Assembly: GCA_022181065.1 (NCBI GenBank)
Contig: BQMY01000083.1
Span: 27,864 to 91,863, forward strand
DNA: 64,000 nucleotides
From: Melioribacteraceae bacterium
GTDB lineage: Bacteria > Bacteroidota > Ignavibacteria > Ignavibacteriales > Melioribacteraceae
Direction: 5' to 3'
Shown here: positions 1-9,400 of the stretch, piece by piece
Layout of the letters: each line of letters opens with the position of its first letter
Numbering within the stretch: position 1 is the first letter of the stretch
Notes under the pieces: model-generated
Database searches by the model: none
Told to the model about the DNA's origin: nothing
The model's input: the letters and a program-made list of their open reading frames with translations, nothing else
Program-made: the position numbers and the translations under genes

Positions 1-1
1 A

Positions 2-1681
2 TGGTTTGGTGTTCAGACTGCCATGGAAAAGCAGGTACCTAATAGTTACAAAGGAAGCTGGGATGTACCGGGTGATCCTGAAAGAGTTAATGGAAAAGCT
101 GACCTTTGGTCATGGAATCTAAAAGGGTTTAAAGCCCCGGACGTTCTGTTTAAGTTCGAAAAGCAGAGCGACGGTTCTTATTATATTTATTCAAAAATGG
201 GCTATCCAAACTATGTTTGTCAGGTTGCCAAAAGCAATTCAGCAAATGGTACAAGTTTCGAAATAGCTAAAAAAGATGGTTCTGCAAAGCAAAAGTTTTA
301 TGTTTTTACTAACCTGACAGGTGGTATAAAAGTTTATTCGCATGATGGCTATGTTGTTTGTCTTGATGGCAGAAGCTCAGAAAATAAATCCAATATTCAT
401 ATGTGGGAAGCACATAGTGGTAACTGGACAGAATGGAGCTTAATTGATCCTGAAACGGGCTCAAAATTTACTCTTAAGCCTGCCATTAATCTTGATCATA
501 TTAAAGCAAAAAAAACAACAGGCCCTAATGCAGATAAACTATTAAGAGATATAGATAATGCATATGCAGAGCTGTTTAAGTCAGCCGGAAACATATCAGG
601 ACTTACATCAAGCGCAAAAAAGGTAAATGGTGTATTAAACAAGTTTACATCTGTATCCGACAGACTAAGCGAGATGGAAAACAAAGTAGCTAATACACGC
701 AAGGCGCTCCTGGCCGTTAAGCATCTTCCTTTAATAGGACCCGCGGCAACACCAGTAACATTAACTCTAAAGTCAACGGGTGCAACAATTAATAAAGCTC
801 TGACCAAAGTACAGAGTTTTGAACAGCCTGTAATTCGTCCGGTATCTGATAAAACCAATTCGTTGGAAGATGTTTCATCATTAACAAATGAATATCTTGG
901 TCAGATAGCTGAGCAGCTCTTGTTACTTAAGATGCAGACAGTTGACAAATGTAATTGTATAGCAAGTACAAATAATTCTGCTGCAAAGGCAAATTTCGAA
1001 AAAAATGCAACAGAAGTAAGTAAAACAGTTAACAAAATTGCTCCTGCACTACAAACCTCTAACAAGCTGGTAGCTGATGCCCGTAAATTTAGCGATACCT
1101 TTAAGCCTATAGGCAATACAATTGATAAAGCCGTAAACAGCACCAATAAATTTATGAACGTATTTGGTAAAACTGAAAAAGCTGCCAATAAAATTAATGA
1201 CGTTCTTGATAAACGATTTAAGAAAAAATACCTGAAAAAGACTGTTATAAATATTAGTCTGCGAGATGTACTGACAGCAGGCGGTGCATTTAAGAAAGCT
1301 AAAAAATGGCTTAAGAAGCTAAAAATAGATATAGACAAATGGGCCAGAAAAGCCTTAAAACCGGTCACAAATCAGCTTGGTGAAAAAATACCTTCTGTGC
1401 CAAATCTTGATCAGTATTTTGGTGTTGTGAACAGTCTAAAAGCTAAGGGCGACAATATTAAGGATCAGTTAAACCTTGTTAAGAAATTTAAAGACGAACT
1501 TGAGAATGTAAGAACCGGACTTCAGAATGATATAATAAACAAAGTTGCTGGTTCAGATTGTAACTCAGGTAAAACAACTAAGGCTGCGTCTGCTTCCGGC
1601 AGCAAAAAAAAGGATAAAAAAAAGCCTGAAATCAAATCTGTAAAAGATCTCGAAAACTGGTTGAAAAAACAGAAGAAGTAA
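2..1681 (+). CDS. Ricin-type lectin domain protein with long helical tail (5' end outside window)
   Basis: The frame is open from base 2, before the first ATG at base 23, so the gene probably starts outside the window. The N-terminal ~140 residues look like a ricin-B/beta-trefoil carbohydrate-binding domain: repeated Tyr/Trp/Gly-rich strands and a QxW-like end (NWTEWSLI). The remaining ~400 residues are low in aromatics, rich in Lys/Asn/Ser/Ala and predicted helical, including a basic stretch near residue 390 (KKKYLKK) and a Lys-rich C-terminus (KKKDKKKPE). No catalytic motif is recognisable. It is the only plus-strand gene and converges on the minus-strand blocks. A hairpin terminator follows it, then a decayed relative of its 3' part. 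The lectin call is moderate; the role of the helical part is unknown and a toxin, adhesin or surface-structural protein are all possible. Confidence 0.6.
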   Translation, partial: WFGVQTAMEKQVPNSYKGSWDVPGDPERVNGKADLWSWNLKGFKAPDVLFKFEKQSDGSYYIYSKMGYPNYVCQVAKSNSANGTSFEIAKKDGSAKQKFYVFTNLTGGIKVYSHDGYVVCLDGRSSENKSNIHMWEAHSGNWTEWSLIDPETGSKFTLKPAINLDHIKAKKTTGPNADKLLRDIDNAYAELFKSAGNISGLTSSAKKVNGVLNKFTSVSDRLSEMENKVANTRKALLAVKHLPLIGPAATPVTLTLKSTGATINKALTKVQSFEQPVIRPVSDKTNSLEDVSSLTNEYLGQIAEQLLLLKMQTVDKCNCIASTNNSAAKANFEKNATEVSKTVNKIAPALQTSNKLVADARKFSDTFKPIGNTIDKAVNSTNKFMNVFGKTEKAANKINDVLDKRFKKKYLKKTVINISLRDVLTAGGAFKKAKKWLKKLKIDIDKWARKALKPVTNQLGEKIPSVPNLDQYFGVVNSLKAKGDNIKDQLNLVKKFKDELENVRTGLQNDIINKVAGSDCNSGKTTKAASASGSKKKDKKKPEIKSVKDLENWLKKQKK

Positions 1682-1714
1682 TACCGGATGTTTCTTAAAT
1701 ATAATTAACATTTA

Positions 1715-1739
1715 CCCTGCCTTCTTAAAAAAGGCAGGG
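1715..1739 (+). terminator. Hairpin terminator after the lectin gene
   Basis: A perfect 9-bp stem (CCCTGCCTT / AAGGCAGGG) with a 7-nt loop begins 34 bases after the stop codon of the lectin gene. Only a short T-rich tail (GCTCTTGTT) follows, so termination strength is uncertain. Confidence 0.6.
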
Positions 1740-1757
1740 GCTCTTGTTAACCTATAA

Positions 1758-2080
1758 ATGGAAATAAAAATGATCAGACAAGAATGTCACCTTTTAATAT
1801 TTTCTCTTTTCGTCATGGTTAATTTGTCTGTGCAGACATTCAAGAATCCATCGTACGAATGGTTAAAAGAGCTCTAAAACCAGTTAATAAAAAACCTGGA
1901 GAAAAGCTTCCGGCTTGTTCCGAATATGAATAAATATTACAAAGAGCTGATAAGTTAAAGGTCAGCTAAATGAAATGACTGATGCTGCATATCTGGCTGA
2001 TGAATATAAAAAGAAAGTTGCAGATCTTAAAAGTGTATTACAGGGTACAAAAGAAAAAGAGTTCCTTACAAATAGATAAG
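1758..2080 (+). pseudogene. Decayed paralogue of the preceding helical protein
   Basis: From the ATG at 1758 a short frame encodes a signal-peptide-like start (hydrophobic LLIFSLFVMVNLSV) and stops after about 39 codons. An overlapping frame then encodes KRALKPVNKKPGEKLP, which matches the upstream gene's RKALKPVTNQLGEKIPS. After a further stop and frame change, GQLNEMTDAAYLADEYKKKV...LQG matches the upstream DQLNLVKKFKDELENV...LQ. Two or more frameshifts and stops break it, and the lectin domain is absent. This is best read as a truncated, inactivated tandem copy. The signal-like N-terminus hints that the intact family member is secreted. Confidence 0.6.
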
Positions 2081-2158
2081 AAATCCTGTTTTAGTGACTC
2101 GTTCTGAAGAAAAATTGATTGTGGTAATTTAATGCAATCGAATGTGTGGTTCCCTGGA

Positions 2159-2998
2159 CTAAGATGTGGTCTTCTTAAATTTAAGAAAGTAATACTTGAG
2201 CAAATTCTTCATGCTTATGTATTCGAGAAATTTAATCTGAAATCGTGAAAAAAGATTATTACCGGTCATCTCCTTTCCCGCAGCATTGAGGTATGTAAAT
2301 GTTGGAAGTGTATTTTTTGTTACATCCATAATATGAGATACTTCAAATCCGGTCTTAGCCGATATTTTCTTGTATTTTGATATAGTGTAACGAAGATCAA
2401 AATCACCAAAATAACTCGCCCTCTGATTTTTCCAAATCAGATATTTACCTAACTTAAAATTCTCCGCGGAAATAAAATCAGAAATTATAAACTGCCCTTC
2501 AGGTTTCAATACCCTGTTCACCTCTTTAAAGTATGCTTCCCGATCACTAAAATGAAAAATAGCCTCAACTGTAAAAAGAATATCAACTGAGGCAGACGCA
2601 AAAGGTAGTTTAACAGCATCACCGGTAACATAAAATATATTATTCCGGTTGTCTGGATTTATATGATTTTTTGCATGAACAAGCTGTCGGATATCAATAT
2701 TCAAACCGACAATTGTTTTATTAGCTGAATTTTTATTAAGAAAATCAATTGTTCCACCAAAACCACAAGCGATATCAGCAATTACAGATTCATTAGAGGG
2801 CTCTGCCAGTTTTACAAGCTGTTCTACAAGAGCTTCCTGAGCATCAGCGTACTCTTTCGCGGTAACTTTATTTTTATGCGGATTCTCCCAATATCCCCAA
2901 TGGATATTTTTACTAAATGCCTCTGATAATTCACTGTCCTTTTCGGAAAATTTTTTCAGAACATGATCGAAATAGGGTAGATTAATTTTTTTTGCCAT
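2159..2998 (-). CDS. SAM-dependent methyltransferase, UbiE/SMT-like
   Basis: A 279-residue class I methyltransferase. Motif I is VIADIACGFGGT around residue 92, an acidic post-I residue sits in GLNID, motif II-like DILFTVEAIFHF follows, and motif III-like VLKPEGQFIISDF is typical of UbiE/sterol- and small-molecule methyltransferases. No signal or membrane segment is seen, so it is cytoplasmic. Its start lies 3 bases after the stop of the acyltransferase-like gene, so the two are a tight operon, probably modifying the same small molecule or lipid. The substrate cannot be told from sequence. It ends the minus-strand block and converges with the lectin pseudogene. Confidence 0.75.
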   Translation of the reverse strand: MAKKINLPYFDHVLKKFSEKDSELSEAFSKNIHWGYWENPHKNKVTAKEYADAQEALVEQLVKLAEPSNESVIADIACGFGGTIDFLNKNSANKTIVGLNIDIRQLVHAKNHINPDNRNNIFYVTGDAVKLPFASASVDILFTVEAIFHFSDREAYFKEVNRVLKPEGQFIISDFISAENFKLGKYLIWKNQRASYFGDFDLRYTISKYKKISAKTGFEVSHIMDVTKNTLPTFTYLNAAGKEMTGNNLFSRFQIKFLEYISMKNLLKYYFLKFKKTTS

Positions 2999-3001
2999 AG
3001 A

Positions 3002-3808
3002 TTAGCCATTATTCAGATTTATATCGTTAATATGTTTATCCAATCCTTTATATAACACTGAAATATTTTTCTTTACCTGATTCATAAAACCGGCTACATC
3101 GGCTCCATCAACTACAATGTGATCAGCAGAAACAGTAAGTTTCAGAAAAGTTCTTTCTACAAACTCTCCCCTTATCTTTACAACTTTTTGAGAAGTTGAG
3201 CCTAAAAATACGGCGGATGTATGAAACGGAATGCCATTGTTCCAGGCGTCGGCGGTAAACAACATATTATTTACGACCAGGGTAGAGCCCATAATCTTGT
3301 CATGAATAACCGGAAAATATCTTAAAGTATTGTAATAAGCCATTCTCAAAAACTGAGGGAATTTCAAAAAAAACTTCAGTTCGTTACTATCCATTTGTTT
3401 TCCAGGTTTGAATTGCTCAATCTCATTTTGGATTTCAAATGGGGATTTAAAATTGAATTCCCTGATATATTGTGGAAGTAACAATCCCTCACCATTATGC
3501 TCATAAATTGTTGGAAGCATTGCTGATAATTTTCCGGGAGAATAATATCTGTTTCCTAAACCTTTAACAGCCGCCATTCTGGGAAAATCATTGTATGCTC
3601 TTCCGATACAAAAAAGCGCATAACTATATAGCGAAAGATTAATCTTTTTTTCTCTTCTAAGAGTCTTTAAAGTTTTACGAACCTCGGTAATATCAACTTC
3701 AGAGATTGAAGTAACAATCCTTTTCTTTTTAGATAGCTTGAGAGCATCAAGAGTGAGTTTTCGTATAAGATGATCTTTGTATTTGAGACATGAATTACTT
3801 TGCTTCAT
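3002..3808 (-). CDS. Stand-alone 2-oxoacid dehydrogenase E2-type acyltransferase domain
   Basis: 268 residues with the chloramphenicol-acetyltransferase/E2 catalytic fold signature near the C-terminus: ADHIVVDGADVAGFM contains the HxxxDG active-site motif (His about 230, Asp about 234). The lipoyl and E1/E3-binding domains of a true dihydrolipoamide acyltransferase are missing, and no E1 or E3 gene is nearby. It is therefore unlikely to serve a dehydrogenase complex and more likely transfers an acyl group in a dedicated pathway. It is followed after 3 bases by a methyltransferase gene, which suggests a shared product. Start ATG; an AGGA-type site lies about 11 bases upstream. Confidence 0.65.
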   Translation of the reverse strand: MKQSNSCLKYKDHLIRKLTLDALKLSKKKRIVTSISEVDITEVRKTLKTLRREKKINLSLYSYALFCIGRAYNDFPRMAAVKGLGNRYYSPGKLSAMLPTIYEHNGEGLLLPQYIREFNFKSPFEIQNEIEQFKPGKQMDSNELKFFLKFPQFLRMAYYNTLRYFPVIHDKIMGSTLVVNNMLFTADAWNNGIPFHTSAVFLGSTSQKVVKIRGEFVERTFLKLTVSADHIVVDGADVAGFMNQVKKNISVLYKGLDKHINDINLNNG

Positions 3809-3893
3809 TACAGTTTAATTCCTGCTCTGGATTATTTATTCATTTATGAAATATATGAATAACTGCCGATAGAATAAAACCAAAGAATGCACA

Positions 3894-3926
3894 TAAAAAA
3901 AGCCCGAACAAAATCACCCGGGCTTT
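3894..3926 (-). terminator. Rho-independent terminator after the lamin-tail T9SS gene
   Basis: On the minus strand an 8-bp stem (AAAGCCCG / CGGGCTTT) closes a 12-nt loop and runs directly into T7. It lies about 25 bases beyond the stop codon at 3952. Confidence 0.85.
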
Positions 3927-3951
3927 CAAAATCATAAAAATGATTAAATGT

Positions 3952-5298
3952 TTATTTGATAAGCATCATTTTTCTGCTTTGTGCGAATTCACCTGCGGAA
4001 ATTGAATAAACATAGATACCGGAGGTTAACTGAGAGGCATCGAAATTTATAGTATGATAACCTGCATCCATAGCGGTGTTGACAAGTTCAGCGACTTCCT
4101 GACCAAGCATGTTGTAAACAACTACTTTTACATCAGATGCAACAGGAAGAGCGAAGTTGATTGTAGTGGACGGGTTGAATGGATTTGGATAGTTCTGACC
4201 CAATTCAAATGATTCCGGAGTACCAAATGATACTTCAACTACATCAGAATATTCAACAGCACCATCAAAATCGACTTGTTTTAATCTGTACTGATAATTA
4301 CCTGTAGCTTCCGGATAGTCAGTAAATGAATATTTCTGAATTTCTGAAGTTGTACCATTACCTTCAACAAATGCGATATTTACAAACTGACCATCTTCAG
4401 ATGCTCTTTCAACTTCAAATCCTTTATTGTTAGTTTCTGTAGCTGTACTCCAGTCAAGGATAACGCTATTTTCAGAAACTGAAACTGCAAATGAGCTTAG
4501 TTCAACCGGTACGCCACCATCCACAATACCAGGATTAGGTTCTGTGTATGTTGTATCCCATGAAGTTAAAATATCTTCGGTTGTCTCATCATGACCTGTA
4601 ATTCCGTTACCACCTGTTAAAGTTTCACCGGTTTCAAAAACAATGCGTTTTGCGGTGAACCCAAACCCGGGATCAGAATCAGGCATCGGCATGGTGAACG
4701 CATCAGCTAAATACGTAGACGCGTCTGTATCCGCGTCAGGACCATCAACACTAACGTCTGTTTTATTAGCAATCATATTGGTTGTGCTTGGTGTACCAAG
4801 AAAAACCATATCCACATCCTGTACCAGATCACTTACGCCATCCCAGTAGAACAATGTAGTCTGCTCACCACTATTGGTTAGACCACTGCTGGATACTGTA
4901 AATTCAGAAAGCATATCAGGTGTGTCATCTGTACCCTTGATCTCGTAATCAGCGGCAATACCGTAATTGGCAAAAAAACCCGCACCATCAAAAGCGATTG
5001 TTATCACCTGACCATTTGCAATCATGGCTCCGTCAGGAAATTTAACGATAAAATCAGATGTGCCTATATCAGGAGTGGGACCAGCACCGAATAAACCCGG
5101 GAAAAGCGCATAGTCCATATCATCAGATAAATAATAATTTGTAAGATCAACCGCTGAACCGGTAAAGTTTGCTATTTCAATAAACTCACCATCTGTAGGT
5201 GTTAAACATGCCTCTGTTAGCAGAAGGTGATCCACCTGGGCAAAAAGGTTAAAACTTAAAAAAAGTGTTGCTGCAACTAGTAGATTTCTAATTTTCAT
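3952..5298 (-). CDS. Secreted lamin-tail-domain protein with T9SS sorting domain
   Basis: 448 residues. A Sec signal (hydrophobic LLVAATLFLSFNLFA, cleavage after FAQ) is followed by a lamin-tail-like beta-sandwich: LLLTEACLTPTDGEFIEIANFTGSAVDL shows the usual GEFIEI..N..S..VDL pattern. A region with the FN3-like pattern ELSSFAVSVSENSVILDWSTATETNNKGFEVER is common just before T9SS tails. The last ~75 residues are a type-A sorting domain with NYPNPFNPST, LGQEV and SGIYVYSI. The role is unknown; such proteins are surface-attached or secreted. A GGAG site sits 5 bases upstream of the ATG and a strong terminator follows, so it is probably monocistronic. Confidence 0.8.
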   Translation of the reverse strand: MKIRNLLVAATLFLSFNLFAQVDHLLLTEACLTPTDGEFIEIANFTGSAVDLTNYYLSDDMDYALFPGLFGAGPTPDIGTSDFIVKFPDGAMIANGQVITIAFDGAGFFANYGIAADYEIKGTDDTPDMLSEFTVSSSGLTNSGEQTTLFYWDGVSDLVQDVDMVFLGTPSTTNMIANKTDVSVDGPDADTDASTYLADAFTMPMPDSDPGFGFTAKRIVFETGETLTGGNGITGHDETTEDILTSWDTTYTEPNPGIVDGGVPVELSSFAVSVSENSVILDWSTATETNNKGFEVERASEDGQFVNIAFVEGNGTTSEIQKYSFTDYPEATGNYQYRLKQVDFDGAVEYSDVVEVSFGTPESFELGQNYPNPFNPSTTINFALPVASDVKVVVYNMLGQEVAELVNTAMDAGYHTINFDASQLTSGIYVYSISAGEFAQSRKMMLIK

Positions 5299-5461
5299 CT
5301 AGTCTCCTTTTATTTGGTTAAATAGTTATTTTATAATTTCAACGCTCAAGGTTATGAATTTTTTTGCAAACAAAAAACCTAAAAATCTTTCACAGCCGAA
5401 CAGATTTAGTTTCATCTTTGTTTCGCGTCAAATATGCGATAATATTGTAATACATTTCAAA

Positions 5462-6343
5462 TTAATTATCAAATTTTGGTCTTACCATACCTTCAAGTCC
5501 GACCATCTCTATTAAATCTCTGTACGTAATCGACTTCACATTATTTTTTACCAGCGCCGCCCGGAATTCTTCCGAAAGCAGACTCTTCAACTCTCCTTCA
5601 CGGTGTTTACTCATCTCCTTCAATCCAAACGAATTCATGTCGATCATCGCTGCAAGTTCAGGAGTATCATATCCAACGTGAGTAACCTGCAGATTTATTC
5701 CCGGTTCAAGTTTTTCAATTACAGATACAAGTGCTTCATCTTTCTTGCCCAGATTTGCACCGTAAGTATCATTTGAATATTTCTCGCCAAAATACATCGA
5801 AATCGCAAGTCCGTATTCTTCAGCAAGATTTTCTGCAAGTGTTCTTGTCTCTTCAGTCTGGACTGCGGCACCCATATGAAAATCCATATAGTCAATCTTT
5901 ATCCCCGAGTTCATTGCCCTGTCTAACTGAGCTCTTAGTTCTTTTTCTATTTCATCAATTTTCGGGTTGTTGGCAAAAAGTTTTGAGCGCGAAGGGAAAA
6001 AATATCCATATTCATCGACAAGACCTGGAACAGCATCCTTACCGCTAATCGGTCCCCACCTGTAATTTTTCCATTCTGCATTAAGTGTTAAATGGATTCC
6101 CACGCTTACTTCGGGGTGTTCCTTAAGTATATCAACCGCCTCCTGATACCAGGGGCATACAAACATTATTGATACCGAAGATGGTAACCCCGATTCTATT
6201 ACCTCTTTTACAGCCATGTTTACGCTATGACTCATCCCGAAATCATCCATTCTCACAAGATGGTACCTGGTATCCGGGTCTATCCCGCTTTGCGAAAAAA
6301 GTAATGAGAAACAGAATAACAGAAATAAAACCATTTTTTTCAT
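5462..6343 (-). CDS. Secreted ChbG/YdjC-like carbohydrate deacetylase
   Basis: About 293 residues of the YdjC/ChbG family, metal-dependent deacetylases of small N-acetylated sugars. Metal and catalytic motifs are present: RMDDFGMSHSVN with the Asp pair, GIHLTLN with a His, DFHMG with a second His, and QVTHVGYD. The N-terminus (KKMVLFLLFCFSLLFS) is a Sec signal, whereas the E. coli ChbG is cytoplasmic, so this one acts in the periplasm or outside. I chose the ATG at 6343; an in-frame GTG three codons upstream is possible. It lies between the glucan phosphorylase unit and the lamin-tail gene, with no chitin genes nearby, so the substrate is open. Confidence 0.75.
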   Translation of the reverse strand: MKKMVLFLLFCFSLLFSQSGIDPDTRYHLVRMDDFGMSHSVNMAVKEVIESGLPSSVSIMFVCPWYQEAVDILKEHPEVSVGIHLTLNAEWKNYRWGPISGKDAVPGLVDEYGYFFPSRSKLFANNPKIDEIEKELRAQLDRAMNSGIKIDYMDFHMGAAVQTEETRTLAENLAEEYGLAISMYFGEKYSNDTYGANLGKKDEALVSVIEKLEPGINLQVTHVGYDTPELAAMIDMNSFGLKEMSKHREGELKSLLSEEFRAALVKNNVKSITYRDLIEMVGLEGMVRPKFDN

Positions 6344-6400
6344 GTTAACCACTAATTCTCTTCTGATATTTTTGATTGAATTTACTAATAATAATAGAGA

Positions 6401-6433
6401 TAAAAAAGCCTGAGCATTACTGTTCAGGCTTAT
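6401..6433 (-). terminator. Rho-independent terminator after the glucan phosphorylase gene
   Basis: An 8-bp stem (AAGCCTGA / TCAGGCTT) with a 10-nt loop is followed on the minus strand by a T6 run, about 35 bases after the stop codon at 6468. Confidence 0.8.
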
Positions 6434-6467
6434 TATAACACATCATTGCAAAGACAGGTAATACATA

Positions 6468-9400
6468 TTATCTTTTGCCTGATTCATCGAAATAAACTTC
6501 AACTTTACGGATTATGTTCTCTCTCTTAAAAATTGATTGACTCATTTTTTTACTTATGGATAACTCATCAAATTCTTTGATTTCGCCATCCCTACTTGTC
6601 ACGACCACCTTATTATCTTTTCCCAGTTTGTATATTACCGGTAACTGACAGAGAGTGAAAGCAAGTGAATTTGTATCACAATCCAGTTCACTTTTAACTC
6701 CGGAAAGATCATAATAAACAAATTTTTCACGATCCGTTAAAAACTCATCGGTATTAAGTAATGAAGGATTAAAAGTTATCTTTGAATTCTCTACAATTAC
6801 ACCCAGTTCACCTATTCTTGAAAGAATATCCTCTTTTACCTGACCGGTCATTCCAGGCTGCTGAACGCCAGTAAATGAAGGAGTATGAGAATATGGATCA
6901 GTTGGAAACGCGCCATATTTATTGGGTGCTTTTTCCGCGCCAATACCTTTTTTGATATCGTAAAAATTTTTTTCAAGAGCGTCAAGGTCACTCTTGTCCG
7001 CACTTTCTTTCTCTGCTTTTCTGTAGTTCTCATAAACAGCAAGCAGCAATTTTGAGACCATATGCCAATAAATTGATCCCAAACCTTCATATTTGTAGAA
7101 TGTATTTGCCCTGCCGGTAAACTCTTCATGATCAAATGTATCTTCATAAATTTCCAGCAGCAGAGTTTTATCACTTTTTACAAGTTCTGAATAGACTGCT
7201 TTGTCAAGCATTTCTAACTTATTCTGTAATGCGTCAGAATTAATGAGATCACTCTGAAAATGATAATTTCCAACGCTATCTTTATAAATGACGCTTTGAT
7301 CAGAATTTTGAAGCATTTTTTCGACCAGTTTTGAACCTTCAAGTTTATCAGGTTGAATTATGTTTTTCTCCCGAAACAATGGTAGTCTCTTGAACGGATA
7401 GAGGATATAACTATTCTGGTCTTCACGGTAGAGCGAACTGGATTTTAAGGTTTTCAGCAGATGAAGTGTTTCTTTGGTAGAAAGATAACCGGAACTCAGA
7501 ACAGCAACTTGTCCTTCAAGCATTTCGTAAAGATGAAGAACCTTCATCTCCTTTTCTGAAATAGAAAGTACGTTGTAAGCGTTGTATAAACCATCCCTTC
7601 GCTTATTAACTTTTATAGTGTTATCTATAGAAGTTAGTGAGGCATCTATTAATTCAATAATCTGATCTTTCTTAATATCCTGCTCTCTACCGGAAAAACC
7701 GTTTTTATAAATTTTATTTCTGTATTCTGAAGCAATCTTCCCAAATTCATCAACTATAATTTTGCGTTCTGCATTTGTTATAGTTGAAACATCAACACCT
7801 CCAAATTCCTTTAACACTTTAGATATTCCAATAAATAAACTGTGCAATTCCGCGGATATTTTGTACTCTGCTTGTTCATGCTCTGAAACAAATTTTTTAA
7901 TAAAGTTCAGGTATCTTCTTAAATAATAGAGCGTAACCATTGAAACCCCATAACCCACTAACGCGTTATTAGCGTCATTCCATTCAGGGCGCTGGGTATT
8001 CATCCAGATTCCTCCACCGGGAACGAAATTCGACATTTTTACGAGTCCGGTGAGCAATAATTTTTCAATCAGATTTACCTGAACAAGTTTCTGGTCTTCC
8101 CATTTAAGGTATTTTGTGTCCCATCCGTATTTCTCAGCTTCATCTCTTAATCTGTGGTTAAGGTCTTCATCAAAAACAATAGTATCTCGGGGATTTTTCA
8201 GAATCTCATCATAACTTTTGATTCGATACGGTACATTAGCAAATGAGAACAGCTTTTTATTTACAAAATATTCAAGAGCGCCGGGATTAAATTCCCTGGA
8301 TAATTCAAGAAGTTTCAGCAAATAAATTACCTGATGATCACCCCAGTAACCAATATTTGCCCACGGATTGTGAGGCTCCAAATCTTCCCAGTCGAAACCG
8401 TCACGAAATATTCTGTAAGGATTGTAACCATCCGCGGTAGTGTTATTAAGAAATTTTGTGATCATTGACTCTGTAAATCCCGGGTACGAGAAAGCGAGGG
8501 CTTCCCAGTTTTGGAAAACATCGCGCCAATTCCCCTGATAATTGAGCACAACTTCGTCGTTTTCATCTCTAACATCAATCGAGAAGTTATTCCACGGTCT
8601 GCTCGGGTCACCATGTCTTCTGCTGAACGTGAGGGGCAGATATTCTAAAGTAAGACGTGTAAAATGAGGGTCATCCAATTTCTCTACCTTCGCAAGCAGG
8701 TCTGAGTGCAATAATTTTCCCGGCAAGTTACTAAAGAAAGCATTGTGAGTTTTCAGCACATAAGGATTGGCATTTTTAATGAAACTAATAAAATCATCTT
8801 TCATAATGTTGTAGCCATCAGGGAAAATGCCGCCCCGCATTACATTAAATAATACGTTGGAGAAATGTCGCGCTGAAAGAAGTCTATTGGAAGTGAGCTG
8901 GATTCCATCTGAAGAAGAAATAATTTTTCTTATACCTTCCGATGTAGCCTTAATTTCCTGATAAATATCAGATTTGAGGTTCGAATCAGAGCTAATTTCA
9001 TTCAATTTCACCAGATCGCCGGCATTCTGATTTATTTCAGCAAGAATAAACCAGTCAGATGAAGATTTCGGTTTTAATTCTAAATTTGAATTTATTATGT
9101 ACGCACCCTTTATCCCTTTGGAATCAGCTTCCTCATTTATTGCCAGGTTTTTTCTGAATCTATCAATTTGCTTTACACTAAGGAGTATTTTATCTCTGAC
9201 AATTCCTGAACTGAACACTGTTGTCGCGATAAGGGACTCACTAGGCTGAGCGCGATCTGATGGAATTGAGCTGAGTGAAAAAACTCCAATCCCACTTTCT
9301 TTCATCAATTCATTTTTTTTGTAACCGTCAACAAGTGTACTGAATTCATTTTGAAGTTGTCTATAAATACCGGAAGGGAGAATGTTTCTTATACCGTCTA

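Noticed and set aside
901..1368. 155-codon open frame on the minus strand inside the lectin gene
   Set aside because: Antisense shadow of the Lys/Asn-rich helical region; no RBS or family signature.
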